Part shown: piece by piece, positions 45,940 to 60,600 of the stretch
Position numbering within the stretch: the first letter of the stretch is position 1
Layout: each line of letters starts with the position of its first letter
Source of the DNA: Argentina anserina
Lineage: Eukaryota; Streptophyta; Magnoliopsida; Rosales; Rosaceae
Assembly (NCBI RefSeq): GCF_933775445.1
Contig: NC_065875.1
Coordinates: 14,087,001 to 14,151,000, forward strand
DNA length: 64,000 nucleotides
Direction of reading: 5' to 3'
Position numbers and translations under genes: made by a program
Notes under the pieces: model-generated
The model's input: only the letters and a program-made list of their open reading frames with translations
Told to the model about the DNA's origin: nothing
The model's database searches: none

Positions 45940-48900
45940 TCATAGTTTTGAAGGGACAGGATCACAAGTAGCAAGCTCGGAATACATTTTGGATATTGCT
46001 TGTGCGAAGTATTCCTTCGCTTGAGGTCTCTTGATCTGAAGATGTTGAGAAGAAAGTGAGATTGTCATCTTAATTAATCCATCATTTGATTTCAATATTT
46101 GAAACTAGTTAGCTAATACTTGCCTTAAATGTTGGAGTGAGCAGACCATTCTCCAAGGTAAACGGCTCAACCGTCAGCGTCACAGCTTTTACAAATTCAA
46201 AACCTCTCAACTGAAGGAAAATACAGAAAGTTATATATTTCAAAATTTAAAACAAAAAGTATGAACAATGTGCAAAATAATAGCCATTTAAAACCATACC
46301 TGAGCTTCCCTTCCAAGAGCATCCAAATCATCCAATACAGCAGCCCTGGCTCTTGGATCATTACAAAGTTTCTCTAAACTTTCATACTGCACACACATAA
46401 ACAAAGGACAAAAAATAGTCAGAAAAGAAACAGAGGCCTTTGTTTAGCAACCAGCAGCCAATGGCCAGGCCATAGTAAGAGTAAGTACGTGTACTAACAT
46501 ACGTGAATGGACTTTTTTGTTTCAAGCACCACCATTACCCCAGGCCAAATTATTATTCAAATGCAATGTGAGCATTAATCGATCTTGAATGAGACCTTAA
46601 TTGGGAGTAAATATGTTTAACTTGCGATCTAAATCATGGGAATGAGTTGGCAAGATTGAGATGTAATATCTGTACCTTTATGCCTTCAGAATCAGCCCAT
46701 GCTTTCAACACCTCTTGGTCAACTGAGATAATTGCTACCAAAGAAGAATTTAGGCTGTCCCCTGCCAATAGAAGAAAATATGAAATCAGCATCCCAGAAA
46801 TGTGTGTGAGAAAGACAGAGACAATAGAGATTATGTCAAGTCCATTCTCATACCGTGTACAAAGCACTGGGCAACAAACTTGCACTTGGCATAAACATTT
46901 TCAATTTTTTCTGGAGCTATATACTCTCCCTGTGCCAATTTGAAAATGTTCTTCTTCCTACAGTTGCAAAGAAAAAAAAATATTCAGTTACAACTTTAAG
47001 ATTGAAATGCTAGAGGAGCTCACAAACTCTATCATGGAACATCTTGTAAGTTCAATGAATGTTGCTTCGGTGCTTCCTCATATACAGTTTAATTATTTAA
47101 TAAACCCTTTCACAATATATTCCCAATACCATATTATGACTAGTACTCGCAAACAAAGGCTGGAGGTTTTATTTTATAAAAAAATATCAATATATTAAAC
47201 TCTTTGCATACAACTGATAAAATTAGTAGCCATCACTTTGTAAACTCAGCCACTATGAACTAATGATGTGTGATTGTAACTAATTTGTTTCCCACTCTCA
47301 GATGTCTGGAAGGACTCAAAGGGCTAACAACTTATCACCAATACTTCCTAAACGCATGTTATTTTTAGACATGCATACACATGCCAAAACCTTTCCATAC
47401 CAAACAAGTTTGACATTACCATATGCAAGAACACTTGTGATCAAGTAACTATTGCAGTGACTATTCTATAGAAAAATAAATTGTGAGGCCAAAAACCTTT
47501 TGTGGCATGTGAGAATTAGAAAATATAAATCTTTTTCCCTTGTCTTTGCTTGTATGATATCTGTACCAAAGAATCTGAAATTTATCATTTAGTGTTGTGT
47601 GTTCTTACCTATCAATAATTGTTAGACGACCACCAGGTAACCATGATCCAATGTCTCCAGTATGAAGCCACCCATCTTCATCAATCACTTCTCTCCTATT
47701 GGTTATAATAATACATATCATCAGATAAATAAACATCTGACCTAATGAGTACAATTTTGAGAAAGTAAGTAAATAGGCAAGTTCAGTACGTCTGCACTTC
47801 ATCTTTGTGATAGCCTTGGAAAATAGTAGGACCCCTGACACAGATTTCACCTCGTGGATAGGGTTGATCATCACATCCGTAGTTCATTTCTGGTACATCA
47901 ACAAGCTTGATTTCTGAAACAAAAATATGAATCATGAAATCAACTCTTCCCCAAGTTAAGAGCAGAATGGATCAGAAGGTAAAAGAAATTTTGTATGAGG
48001 AAAGCATATTCTCGACAATATGATAATAGATGATGCTAGTTGAATACACACACAACTTTAGTTCAATATTTAACAAGCACAAGAGAACACTAACAAATCA
48101 TGATCTCCCTGCATTGTAATGTATAACAGACATAATATCAGGAAATCAAATGAGCATATGAATGCAAGAAGATCAGGATATGAGAAGCTTTCCATCTGAC
48201 TGACCCAGTACAAACAATTCCACAATCACATTTTTCAGGGTAACTAGAGGCTGGTTTTCCATAAATTAGATAACATACAAAACAGTTATAAAATTAACCT
48301 CATTGATGTAACAACATAGGGTACTCCTTTTTTACCAAAACATATGTTAGACACAACTGATTAGTAACTCACCACAGGCGGGACTAGGAGAGCCAACGTG
48401 GCCAGATAAGTTATCACCACTGTCCATAGCACTAATAACACAGGAAGTCTCCGTCATTCCATACCCTTCATTTACTTCACCCCCAAAGCATCTGGATATA
48501 ATAATCACGAATTACAAGGACATAAAATAGATGCTAATAAATCAACTGTATATGACTCCTCCATTCAGTGAGCCAAAAAGTGCAGAGGACTTACATTTTT
48601 AAAAAGTCCATAACATCAGGAGACAAGGGTGAAGCACCTGATGTCATAAAACGCACACGTCCTCCTAGCCTAGCCTTTATCTTATTAAACACCAACCTGT
48701 CCCACATGGGAGATGGATTTTTTCCTGAAACATTGAACATGATACAATAAGTAATACAGCAGTGAAAGGACTATAATGGACAATAAACGGCTGAGCATCA
48801 CTTGTTTCAAATAGGCATTAGGTATCAGTTTTCTTAGAATTTAGATTACTCTCTTCGTCCTATATTATTGGATTAGAGCGCTGTAGTGCTTTAGCATTCT

Positions 48901-51900
48901 ATGTTCTCTTGTTCTTTTGCCTTTTTCATCTTTTCATGTCCCAATCTGCTGATCTTTATATCACATCCTTCACATGTACATTATGATGTTTTTTCATTTT
49001 CCAGAATTCTAGTTCTAGTGTTTTAGCATTATCCAACATGTGAGAACTTGAGGCCGTACAGAACTTATAACCTCTTAGGTCTCTCCACCTTCTCCCAATT
49101 AGTTAAGTGAACAGTCATACTCTAGTTAGTAGTTTTAAGTTGTACACATGTTTGGCTCAAGTCGCGATTTATGAGTGTGGTGAGACTGTTGAGTGTCATC
49201 CCACGTTGGAAAAAGTAAAACCTAGCCCCTTCACCTGTTGCCAAATGGTTTTGGGTTTAAAGCCTAGAATTATCAAATACCTAGAATTATCAAATACCAT
49301 ACAAATTGTAGTTACATTTTCCAGTTGAAGGTTAGTGCCTACACTATTCTACTCTGTATTTCCATCTAAAATCCGTTACTAGAAGGTCCTGCTGTAGAAT
49401 AATGAAAAAAAAAATTACAGTAAGCACTTAATCTCATGTTAAACTGCAACAAACACATAATTAATAGAATACTTTACCACTTAATAATGCATTCTTCTTG
49501 GCATTGTAAGCAGCATTAAATAGCCTCTCCCTCAGCACACCTGATGTCTTTACGGCATTTGTGATACTGAACAACCATGAAATCTCGCTCCATGTCAGCT
49601 TACCTATATTGGTTTCTTATTAAAGATCAATCAGAACAGATTCAAACAATTTCTTTACCCAGCATATATTCTGTTATACAGCCTAGGGACACTGCAGAAG
49701 ATAGTAGGTCTTAGAGCAGCCATATCATCCATCAATTTCATATTATCCTGCCAAAAAAATTTAAATAAATATAAGGTACTTTTCTGATACACGAAGTAAA
49801 ATCACCAGAAACAAGTTCTTGTGCAAGAACTTGTTTAGATTGTTGTATCCTCTAGATAGACATCCAAACTACAGCACAAGTGGGGGCAAATTTCTGTCTT
49901 AGGACACTGCTACGCAGGCCTCAATCTGATCAACTTAGTAAAATTCAATTTCAATTATTTCAATTTCATTTGACTTGTTGTTTACAATTGTTGGTAGTTA
50001 TCGTAGGACTTATATATAGTATTTGTACCCTATACTGATTGGTTCTAACACATATGGGGATATTACAACAGGTAGGCTCATGGTAAACTATATAAATGAA
50101 ACTACAAAACTAGGTGTAGTAATCCAGTGTTTATAATCAAAAGTTTTAAATTTCCAGTATATCATTAGGAATTTCTACTGAAAGTTTCTAAAGCATTCAG
50201 CGTGGAAAATTTGGATACATAGTCATGAATGTTGCCTTCCCAGTAAAGGGTAGACCAACAATTCAAAGATAGATAATTCTGGAGCAGTGTTCATTGCATT
50301 CCATCAAGAGAATTGCACCACAGAATTTCCATTGGCTAATGCTAAACTCTTACACGTTAAGGATTCTCAAAGATATAGGAACTAGAATGTTTAATAAATT
50401 ATGTTTCAAATATATAGATCCATTTCTTTCTTGAAGTAAAGATGCAATTGTTAAAGTCCACAACCACATTTGATAGGCTATATATTTGGACAATATCTAC
50501 CCTTTTACAACATTGCCACCAGTACAACTCAGAACAAAGTGATATGCATTTAACCCTTTCAGTAAAATGCAGTTACCATACGAGGGAATTGCACTGCCCT
50601 GAGAGCTTGAGAGAATGAAATCAAGCGTACCTAAACAGCACTCAAGTTCACTAGCCTTTCTATAGATATAATTGTTATAATATCAGAGTATATTGTATTG
50701 CATCAAGTAAATTCATGATCTAGGATAAGAAACGAAAGAAAATAGCAAGTTACAATTAAGGGTACAAGTTAAGGAGAAAACAATCCGAAAATTAAAGCTG
50801 CTTAAATCAAGTCACCTACCCCTTGGTAGAATCCAACAGCAACTCCAAAATGTACCGTCATGACCTGATTAGCCCGTTCATAAATATGTGCCAAAGGAAG
50901 ATATGATATGTATCTGGCAAAAACAAAATGAGGCAAATTTAGCAGGGTACAAGGCACTTCTACATGAAGTTATGAACATTACAACAAAACCTGAAAGTAT
51001 TGCTATACTGAGCAGCAGGGAAAACACTTGATACTCACACATCAGAGGGGTAGAATTGCATACCAAAAGTGGCCCCAGCAACACTTGCAATCAAGTTTCC
51101 GTGAGACAATACAGCTCCCTATCAAAATGGTATTATTGAAAATGCTTCAATTTTTTATAACTACGAAGAAGGGTTGTATTGGTGATATGGAAAGTATTAT
51201 CACAAAAATCCTATTTCAGAAGGAGCCAGCTCTAGTATGGGCCATTTTTGTCCCTTTCTTTGCTCCCTCAATTTCAAACTTTTTATTTATATACAACATT
51301 TATAAGAGCCTCAGGTTGTATAGGGAAAAAAATGCACATATAGCAGTCGAACAATTATAAGGGAAATTCACTAACTTCATCACAAAGCCAAGCATTCATA
51401 GAGCCTTAAGTCATACCTTTGGGGTGCCAGTTGTGCCACTTGTGTAGCAAATTGTAGCAATATCATCCGATTTCGGTGGGCAAAAAGGCTGCATGCTACT
51501 ACGGCCCTAAAAGCATATATGAGTCAGAACAACATTAATGCAGAGTGATGCAAAGATAAGCAGTTTCTTACAATCATTACATACATATCATAAAGAGTCA
51601 CAATTCCCATTCACTGTAGTATTCTTATTGAGACTGAAATTCATCAGGAAGAATATAGATTTATGGAGTTCTGAAATTGTAATCAAAGAAAGTTACTTAC
51701 GAATATTGAATGATGATATACGCAAGGATATCGAAAGAAACTTATTACATGATCACCAAAGACTATTTTGGCCCCAAATCCACAAGAAAATAAAGCTGAT
51801 TACTATGTTAGCAAAGGACTGTGAATCTTATCAATCAGATGCAAGAGATTTATGCTTATATTTTTGACGACAAAGTAAAGCCGAGACTCAAGCATTAGCT

Positions 51901-54900
51901 TCATCGAAGAAAAGGGGACAAAAGAAACCCATTCAGTAATATTTTTGCCTAGGCTGTCGACTACCTGTGAGTTTCTTAAGCACACTAGAGAGCAATGTCT
52001 GGCATGATTTAGGAAAAAAAAAATTAAACTTGGAGATGCACCTTTACAGAATCCTTAATTCCCAAAACATTCTGCAGAATGTGCTGGGTTCATAGTACAA
52101 CAAGAATTACCTGATTGAGCAATGTCAAATATGTTACAACCTTCACCCCTGTTGAAGATGGAAATGAAGGAATATGTTCATCTATCCCTCCAACAACCTG
52201 CACAATAATGAGGGGGGGAAAAGACCTTAATTTAAGAGTATGAAAAGCCGAATCAATATCACTTTCAAATTTCAATATCTCTCAGAGTATGCAGTAGAAT
52301 TCACATATTTCTGAGTAAATGAGTATTGATCATACAGAACAATGAGATCTAGTATCATACCACAATCAGGCGTACAGTTGGAATATCTGACAAGATGCTC
52401 AATATCTGCACCTCAAAATGACAAAAGATGTCACTGAAGATAATTCACAATAATATAATAATATGACACAATGCTTATTGTGGATATTAATGTGCAGTCC
52501 CCAAAAGCTTAGACACATAATGCTCAAATATGAGCCAAAAGGTTAAGGCCAAAGGCGTCATCATCGTAGTCATGTACAACCACTTTATCAAAGGTAAGAC
52601 ATTTTGCATTTTATGATCATCAGTATATTATTTCCAGCCAACTTTCTTTTGGTTTAAGCGAAGACTTTCTTTCTAATCTCTTGATCTTCCTTCTTTGCTT
52701 GATTTAAAAAATACGTTGAAGTCTTGCTGATACAAACTTCAGGTTAATTATAGGAAAGGAATTATGATGAAGTCTTGCTCTAAATGTAATTTAGTAAGCA
52801 TTTTGATAAAGATAAATTGAACATTGCTGATGATACATCTCCAAATATAATATACGGTTCTGTTATGTTTGCTATAGGCTACATCCCACGTACTACTATT
52901 AAAAGAAAGTTCTGAGATATATTTATTCTAACTCAGGAAGACATCTTTAAAAGTCATAAAACACCATGAATATCAAATAACTTAAACTCACACTATTCAA
53001 TGTTTCGGGCACGCAAAATATAACTTGCACAACGGCATGATTTGCAATGTACTTGACAGAATCTGGACCTGCAGAGCATACCATATTACACTGAACATCT
53101 GAAAACTAGACCAAACTTGGAAAATTCTTGGAAAGGTTATACGAACCTAGAGTGTCATACAAAGGAACTGATATGTACGAATATGCAGAGCAGGCATGAT
53201 CAACAATCATCCACTCCGGTCTGTTAATAAAATACATCCCAATGCAAGATCCCTGTATGTTAAGCAATACACTGTTTAAGGAAAAATAGGAATTTGACTT
53301 AAAGCAGCAGCATGGAAATTACTCTCAATATCTTTTAGAGTAAAAATTTAGAATAACTAATTAAAAAGATAAGATTTACTGACGCATAAAGAAAAAAAAT
53401 CAACAGCAACAAAGTGTGTTAACATTAGAACTATTAGCAAGATTTCACCTTTGGTATGCCATTATATATGAGGCCAGAACCTATTGCTGACCGAGCAGTG
53501 TCTGCTTCTCCAAACGTCATCCATTTGTATCTTGAAAAAGAAAAAAGATTGCATCAAGGTGAGGCCTCCACAATAATTTGAGAATATAATTTTATAAAAC
53601 GGAAACTCACTCTCCAACAGTTCCATCAACCCGGATTCTTGTTCCCAAATATTTGTAATCTCTAAAAGTATCAATTGCGTGCCTAAAATTCACAAAGTTA
53701 GATTGAATCATTTAGCAAATTGCATATGATTTGATCAATAAAAAGATTGGAGCTTGAATTATGTACTTTTTCAAAAGTAAGGTGACACTCACACAAAATT
53801 GTCATGCAGCGTAGCAATTTCAGGATGATCAGGGAATCTAGTAACAAGCTTCAATGGAGAACGTGCAGATCTACAACCACAAAATGCAAATCTTCTTTTG
53901 AAGACAACCAAATAACTATTCAAAGGCAGAACATACAAGTGAAGGAGATACACCTACCTATATACATTCCACTTTCCTATATGTAGTTTCTCCGGAAGCA
54001 CCACACTGTACCCTTGCTCTGTTAAGAAGTTGTTATACGAAGTGCTTATATTACAATTTGTAATTGATCATAATAGCATAATACTTTAAACATGTTTATA
54101 GAACCGGTTACTGTTAGCCTTTACCATACTATTGTGTTCATCTCATAATCCACTGACTAACAACAAAGCAACAATCTCCAAAAGAACCTAATTTTCACTC
54201 CATCCAACTCTTTTAATTCCTGCTACAGACCTATTTTTTGTATATATCACTGAACGACATCTTATTCATTACCACATTTATAGTCATCCCACACTACAAG
54301 TTTCACACAGCTACGATTCCCCAACAACTTTAGTAAAGTCAAGGGAAAATAATTGTCAGTTAATCAAAATCAAAAGATCAAAGAAATAAGGTATAAACTG
54401 AGAGAACTAACTTTAAAAAAGAAAACATTTGTACCCTATAAGTTTATATGCTCTACTTGCATTGTAAATAGAACTATCAAGTGCAACCAGAAACAATGTT
54501 CCTATTATGCTGGCCTATTTGAAGGGAAGAAATCCATATGAAAAATTTATTCCTTTATGTCTTTATGTTTCAGAAAACAGTGATACAATAACAGAGTTTT
54601 CCTCCAATATATAAAATACTTATGTCAGAAAACAAAACTCATATGTCAACTCCATCACCAACAATAAAAAAAGGAAAAGGAAGAAAAAAAAGTCCTCGTA
54701 CAGTCACTAACAAACCAGAACTTCGAATTCCTACTCACATCTCATACCAGGGGCAGACCAAAGAATTCAACATAGGGCAGACTTGAATTTGTTAACAGAA
54801 ATTTTCTTAACGGCGTAAAACAGTAGAGAGAGAGAGAGAGAGAGAAGCTAATTCAGTTAGGCTCCCATTGTTGGGACTTGGGAGGCACCTTGCATGGAAG

Positions 54901-56763
54901 AGAGAGGGAGAGAGAGAGAGAAAGAGAGAGCGTGGAGAGGGTTCTTTTCTTTTTCTAGTGACGTAAAAACTTCTTAGATATATACTAGATTAAGTGGGTT
55001 GAACACAATACATAATTGATATTTGAGGACCCAAATCAAACGAAGCAATAGGACACAGAGGATAGGAAACTAAGCTAGGCTCTCAGTGCAGTTAGCATGT
55101 TGTGTCAGTCTACCTGTGCTGGTGTGGATAGATATATCTCTTGCTTCTGAAACCACTCTTTTGAGTCTTTTCCCTTGAGAAGGCCAAGTGGCCAACCTTT
55201 ATAAGTATATAGTAGTAAGTTTTTCTTTTTCCTCCAGAAATCTGGGTGGACTTGAGTCCACCTTAGAATACACGTAGGTCCGCCCCTGTTTCATACTCCA
55301 TATCCTAATGCAAAGATCAAGATTCCTTTCTAAAACCAAGTATTCTCACAGACGGCCGACTTGTCTCTCTTTTTGACCTACAGACAGTGATCCTAAGTTC
55401 CCAACCACACTAGAAAATCAAATTCCACATGAAAATAAATAAAAGCAGATTAACACATCAACATCATCATTCAGTGTTAACCATTATTTGACTAACTGAT
55501 CAAACATTCCACAGTGCTTCGGAGTATCGGAAACTTAGCTCATTCACTGACTAATCTGATACTCCAAGCTTCAAGAGCACCATAAAGCTTTCCAAAATAT
55601 CCACCTGAGCTAACGCAAAGCACCTAAATCCGAATAATTCCAATCCTTACTACCGTTCATACGAAACAGGCCCGGCCATGGCCCAGTGCCAGCAGTGTGA
55701 TCGCACTAGGCCCAAGACCAAGGGGGTATAAATTCTAGTATTAAATATTTAATGTGTAATAATTATATATTTGATTATATCTTAAAAAATACTAATTTTA
55801 TGAAATAACTCCAATTAATATGCATTTTGCCATTTTCTTCCCTAAACCCAACGCTGAAAAAAAAAACTTGTTCAATCGGCCTCTTCAGCTCTTCTTACTC
55901 ATTCTTCCAGAATCTTCTCCCAATTTCCCAAATCATATATCCGTTGGCCATTAATTATGGAGAAGAATTAGAGACAATTGATCTTCTTCAAATAAGAAAA
56001 ACATGCTGAATTTCTCTATATAAACTGCTCACAATCCCCAATATCTTTTTCATCCTCTTCCAATTTCGAATATTCTCCCTCGTCGATTTCACTTCCTCTT
56101 TCAATTCAGTCTAGCTGAATTTAGCATCTCTGAATTTGGGCTTTCCGAATCGGCGAATTTGACTCTTCTGATGGCGAATTTGGGAACTTGGCATCTACAA
56201 ATTTGGTTCTTTCAACTGAGGTCCTTTCTACCCATTTTCAATTTACAGATAAATTTTCCTATATCGTTTTCAATTGAGTTCTTTTTTAAATTTTAATATG
56301 AATACAAGTTTAATTTCTAATTGCATATGATGAATTGATGATACGATTAATCTAATTTGAGTTTTCTGCTATATCATAATCATGTTGAAGAACAAACAAA
56401 TTTGGATAATTGGATTCTGGAACAATAGGAACATTGAAACTTAATTCTGTAAGTCTGCTCGAGGAGTTGTTATAAATTTTTTAGAATATATTTTATGAAG
56501 GGGCACAAGTTTTTATCCCGCACTGGGCATAAAATTGGTCACGAAATAGAGCTTCCACACGCAACCAGATATTTCATACAAACAAACAAAGGTCAACAAC
56601 ACAGAGCTGAAAGATGAGAGAGAGAGAGAGAGAGAGAGAGCGAACCGGAAACGAACTCGCCGTTGGTGGCGCTGGGGCGGAGAATGAGGTCGGATTCGGC
56701 TGCGTCGGAAATGAGGTGGCCGTTAATGGCCTTGAGGCGGCGCTGAGCTTGAGCAGAATCCAT
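45940..56763 (-). CDS. LACS7: Peroxisomal long-chain acyl-CoA synthetase, LACS7 type
   Basis: 23 exons, in order: 56646-56763, 53958-54018, 53793-53870, 53611-53682, 53449-53530, 53147-53252, 52992-53068, 52361-52405, 52111-52197, 51417-51506, 51039-51118, 50820-50913, 49659-49747, 49478-49566, 48595-48724, 48373-48491, 47790-47913, 47609-47695, 46854-46957, 46676-46761, 46300-46386, 46124-46210, 45940-46035; 695 aa. It activates fatty acids with ATP and CoA for peroxisomal beta-oxidation, e.g. of seed oil. Both import signals are present: PTS2 R9-L-x5-H16-L17 and C-terminal PTS1 SKL, as in Arabidopsis LACS7 (LACS6 has only PTS2). AMP-binding motifs: [10 protein letters not shown] (263-272), EGYGMTE (441-447), HTGDIG (525-530), [14 protein letters not shown] (from 542). 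Intron 1 is 2.6 kb and loaded with repeats. Intron 22 has a GC donor, required to keep the conserved TFK-IKRPQAK junction. Confidence 0.96.
54748..55288. mobile_element. hAT-like MITE in LACS7 intron 1 (541 bp)
   Basis: Ends CAGGGGCAGACC and GGTCCGCCCCTG are inverted repeats. Flanks TCTCATAC (54740-54747) and TTTCATAC (55289-55296) make an 8-bp target duplication with one change. Contains GA-rich tracts (54828-54845, 54900-54930) and no coding sequence. Its ends resemble those of the element at 32498-33286. Confidence 0.75.
55667..56530. repeat. Possible remnant of a second hAT-like repeat in LACS7 intron 1
   Basis: It begins CAGGCCCGGCCATGGCCCAGTGCC, the type of GC-rich end (…GGGCCGGCCCTG) found on common plant hAT-like repeats, and near 56510-56530 has the partly complementary GCACTGGGCATAAAA. 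The right terminal repeat is missing or decayed, so the boundary is approximate. Confidence 0.35.
56613..56640. repeat. GA microsatellite at the start of LACS7 intron 1
   Basis: About 13 GA units. On the gene strand it is a CT tract beginning a few bases after the exon-1 donor (G|GTTCGCTCTCTC). Confidence 0.9.
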
Positions 56764-57627
56764 AGAAAGCGTCGTAGTGGATCAGACTCAGTCCCTGGTT
56801 TCTAAGAAGAAGAGGAAGTAGTTGTGATATTGTTTTCTGTTTGGGCACGCATTCCAAAGACGGTGATGATTTTGATCACGAATGCATATCCAGAAATCTG
56901 AATAATGATTTTGTAATAATAATTTTAAATTGGGATATTAAAAATTGGAATCTTTTTTTTTTTTGGTGCCGGCGGTTGGCCGATGGGGCAAGGCTTTTGG
57001 TTTTGTTGTCACATTGGACCACCTGAGCTTAGTCAGAGTTCAATTGCGGTACTTCATCACTCGTTTTGAGGATAGTGATAAGCTCATGAACAAGACTGGA
57101 ATGGATTGCGTACCAGCTCAACTCGTAGGTGTGAGTGTGACTAGAACACTTCAACAGTATGCACCGCATTTCTTACATCTATCAACATGTTTGCGAAATT
57201 CCGTTCGATAATTATTTAAAAATAAAATTATATAATTCAGAAACAAGAGGATAAAAACTAAAATCAAAATCATGAAAGAAATTTAAGAAAACTCATTTGC
57301 AGATAACTTCTCTCTATAACTCCCTACTTCATTTGCCCAAACACATAGTGGGTGGTGGTTGCTAGTATGAATTTACCATTTCTAAAAGAGCATTCCTCAG
57401 TAGTACTTACAACTTACAAGAACTTATATCTATGGTAAAGAGGCAGTTGTATGACGAGATGGAGACTATCTTGGTCATTTCTTCTCCCCTGACACCATGA
57501 CCCTCTCAAGTCTATATCTTTCCCCACATCATCATAAGTTTGTAACACACCAGTCTCTATCCACAAAAAAAAACTATAACATCCTTGAGCTAAAGCCTAA
57601 TACCACCACAACCATGTTTTGATCTGC
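56764..57627. other. Promoter region of LACS7 and 3' region of cyclin T
   Basis: Contains the 5'UTR and promoter of LACS7 (near 56764 upward) and the 3'UTR of the cyclin T gene (near 57627 downward). An ORF at 56945-57211 (+) matches nothing I know and probably does not code. Confidence 0.5.
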
Positions 57628-60600
57628 TCAGAAAAGTTCCATCAACTGTTGGGACACATCTGCATCAATCATTTAAACAACCATAAATATCTGGCCCTGG
57701 CCTTCATGAAAGATTTTAGAAATAAGATTATTTTCCTTCTATCAGATCCAATTGATAACATGACATTTATCTTACCTTGAAGGACATCTGGTGTAGCCTC
57801 AAACTCTTGCCAAATATTTTGATAAGGTTTCAGATCCAAATTCAGAAACTTTGTAGCAAGATAAGCCGCTCCAGCAGCAATATGATGCGGTTTAAACTGA
57901 AGCCACAATGAACTCCGAAGCCTAAACAATAAATACACACATCAGATCTAGAAGTTGTATGAAAGATACCAGAATTGGTCCAAATGGGACAGGAAGACGG
58001 ATGTAACAAACCAAACCATTTGGGGCAGCACATCTAAGAACAGGCAGTATCTTGTGCAACTTAGCATATATTTTCACAATGATAAAAGTATATCAGCAAT
58101 GAGAGATACATATAGCATCAGAACTAATAGCAACAAATCAGGCATAGATGCATGAAAAAATAACAATTCTTCTTACCAACTACAAAAGCAGCAAGTCAGG
58201 TAGAATTTTTTCCAGAATCTCTGCAGGATTGCTGATAGAGTACCATAACTATAGCAAACATGTAATACCCATCTAGTAGACACATCAAACTCCCAGGCAC
58301 AACAGCTGCATGGCTACTCTACTCAAACACAACTTATATGAGAAAGCAAACAGGATGCAGAAGTGCATTCCAAACACTCAACTTCTCAAACCAAATCCAC
58401 AATCTTCTGCTATGGCTGGCTCTGGAAAGACTTGTTAAACATGTGCACCTATGCTCACTGAGCATGCACATAACCCCCAAATATATTCCCAATAAGACTC
58501 TGAACTATGGCCATGTGGCAGACATGAGATGAAACTGAAGTCTGATATATATGTTGTTCTGGCTCATGTCTCTATGCCTATCAGTGCGTATAATATACAT
58601 ATCTTTCTTACATCATGGCTGAAGTTCTTTGAATTACAATATAATCCTATAATCACAATAACTTTTGTCATGGATGATAATACAAACAGGGCAAACTCGT
58701 CAGTTCTTTCAAGACAGAACATTGTGAAACTTCAATACGCTCATTGCATTTTTGAAAAGCTTTCTTCTGAACTCATTGTGTATTCATATTCATTTAGTAA
58801 ATAGTTATAATAAAACAAAGTTTTCAAAATAATAGTTATAAATGGAAGAAAAAAAAACAGAGAGAGAGATTTCAAAGCTTAAGTAGGAACAATGAAAGCT
58901 CCAATGATGTAAAAGAAAATATAATCAACAAGTCTAAGCAACACTAGATCAACAAGTAAATGGAGGGAAGAGGTGGATAATGCATTAAAACTTCAAGAAC
59001 AGCACCTTCCCTTTTTCCGGTATAAACCAATGTGCAATTGCAGTGGGTTGCAATTCTTACAGCTGCAATTGCAGTTTGTAGATCAAACAAATAAAATAAG
59101 AAATAATAATTTATTTATTTTTAAAACAATGTTTAACAATAAGTTACAAGTCAGTGCTAGGGGGAGGTATGCCATTAATCATAATATTTAGTTCTTTAAA
59201 GAGAATACTTGTTAGTTATATACCTTTTAAATTGCTTCAGTATAAATCAAGAGTTCCTTCAAGAAAGAAATAATGTTCCATAATGAAAAGGAAAGTCACA
59301 TATGAAAATAGCTCAAAATACAATCATTAAAAAACAGAACAAGAAATTTAAACTAAAAATTCAATCAAACCCAGCCTAAAAAGCTGTTTTTTATTTTTTT
59401 TAAATACAATAAAATAAAACAACTAGAATATTATGACTGGAAATTGTTTGAAACACAGGTATCAATAACTTTAGGCAAAAAGACATTAAACTAACAAATT
59501 TGAACGGCCTTAATCGATTTAAAGCTTGTAAATGTCCACTTACAGGGAAACTCGGCAGTTAGACTGATAGCACATATATGGTAGCAAATAGTTCCCAGTC
59601 AAGGACCTGATCCAGATAAATGATATGGAGACTATGCTGTCAAACTGGTACCACGAATCTAGAACCAAATAGTTACCAATCAAGGTCTGACCCTGATAAA
59701 GGATTGGCATGCTCTAGATCCGAATAAGCACTACCTGAGAATATAAGATATATTGCAATCATGTACAAAAAAAAAATTCTTCTCCTTTCTACCAACAATG
59801 GCAGTAAAGCTGCATTTTCTAAGGTGACTAATTTGGAAAAGTGTCAAACACACTTTAGCAACTCCCCATTTCGAATGCACTGCATTATTCTTCTTTTATT
59901 AGGGGTGGGGAGCAGATGACCCGGCACCATACCAAATGTAGGGTCTACTGTTCAATACTGAACTGGAAACCCAACCAAAACTTATTAAACAATCCAAATC
60001 AAGCAGGAACCCATGCAAGTTCCTGACGAACATGCATCAGCAGCAACATTTCTACAACAATCTCCACCCTTTGGCTGAGTTTTATATTATATCAAAGATA
60101 TTAGTTGGACCTGAACATCCTGACTCTCAAAGATAAAAAATTCGGACTGTCAGGTGCACACCAGTGCACAATCTGATTACATTCAAAACTCCATGTAGCT
60201 GAACTCAACTTAGCCTCTGTTTCAACAAAACCAACCCCTAGATATCTGCCCAAATCAACCCCCAATCCCACCTCCCCCTCGCCTTTTCAGTGTTAGCAGT
60301 CAAATAATGCATGGGTTGGAAAGGATACCAGACACAGATAAGAACCCTTTCTATAAACAATCAGACAAAAGTCATGACAAACAAACTGTATGTTTGTAAG
60401 CAGGACTTCAGGGGACACCTTACTGAGCAAGCTCAACCACAATGTTGAAATAAGATGGTGAAATTAGCTATGGGGGTTCTGTGGCTATATTCTATAGATA
60501 ATAAAGAAGTTGGTGGGGGCAAAATATGGAAAAGTCATATCAGCAGTTCAACGTCAGAAGCAAAACAAAAGATTCCATGAACAGCATATCAATCCGCCCG

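Noticed and set aside
56945..57211. 88-codon plus-strand ORF between LACS7 and cyclin T
   Set aside because: No similarity I can name; lies in a promoter/UTR interval and has no supporting signals.
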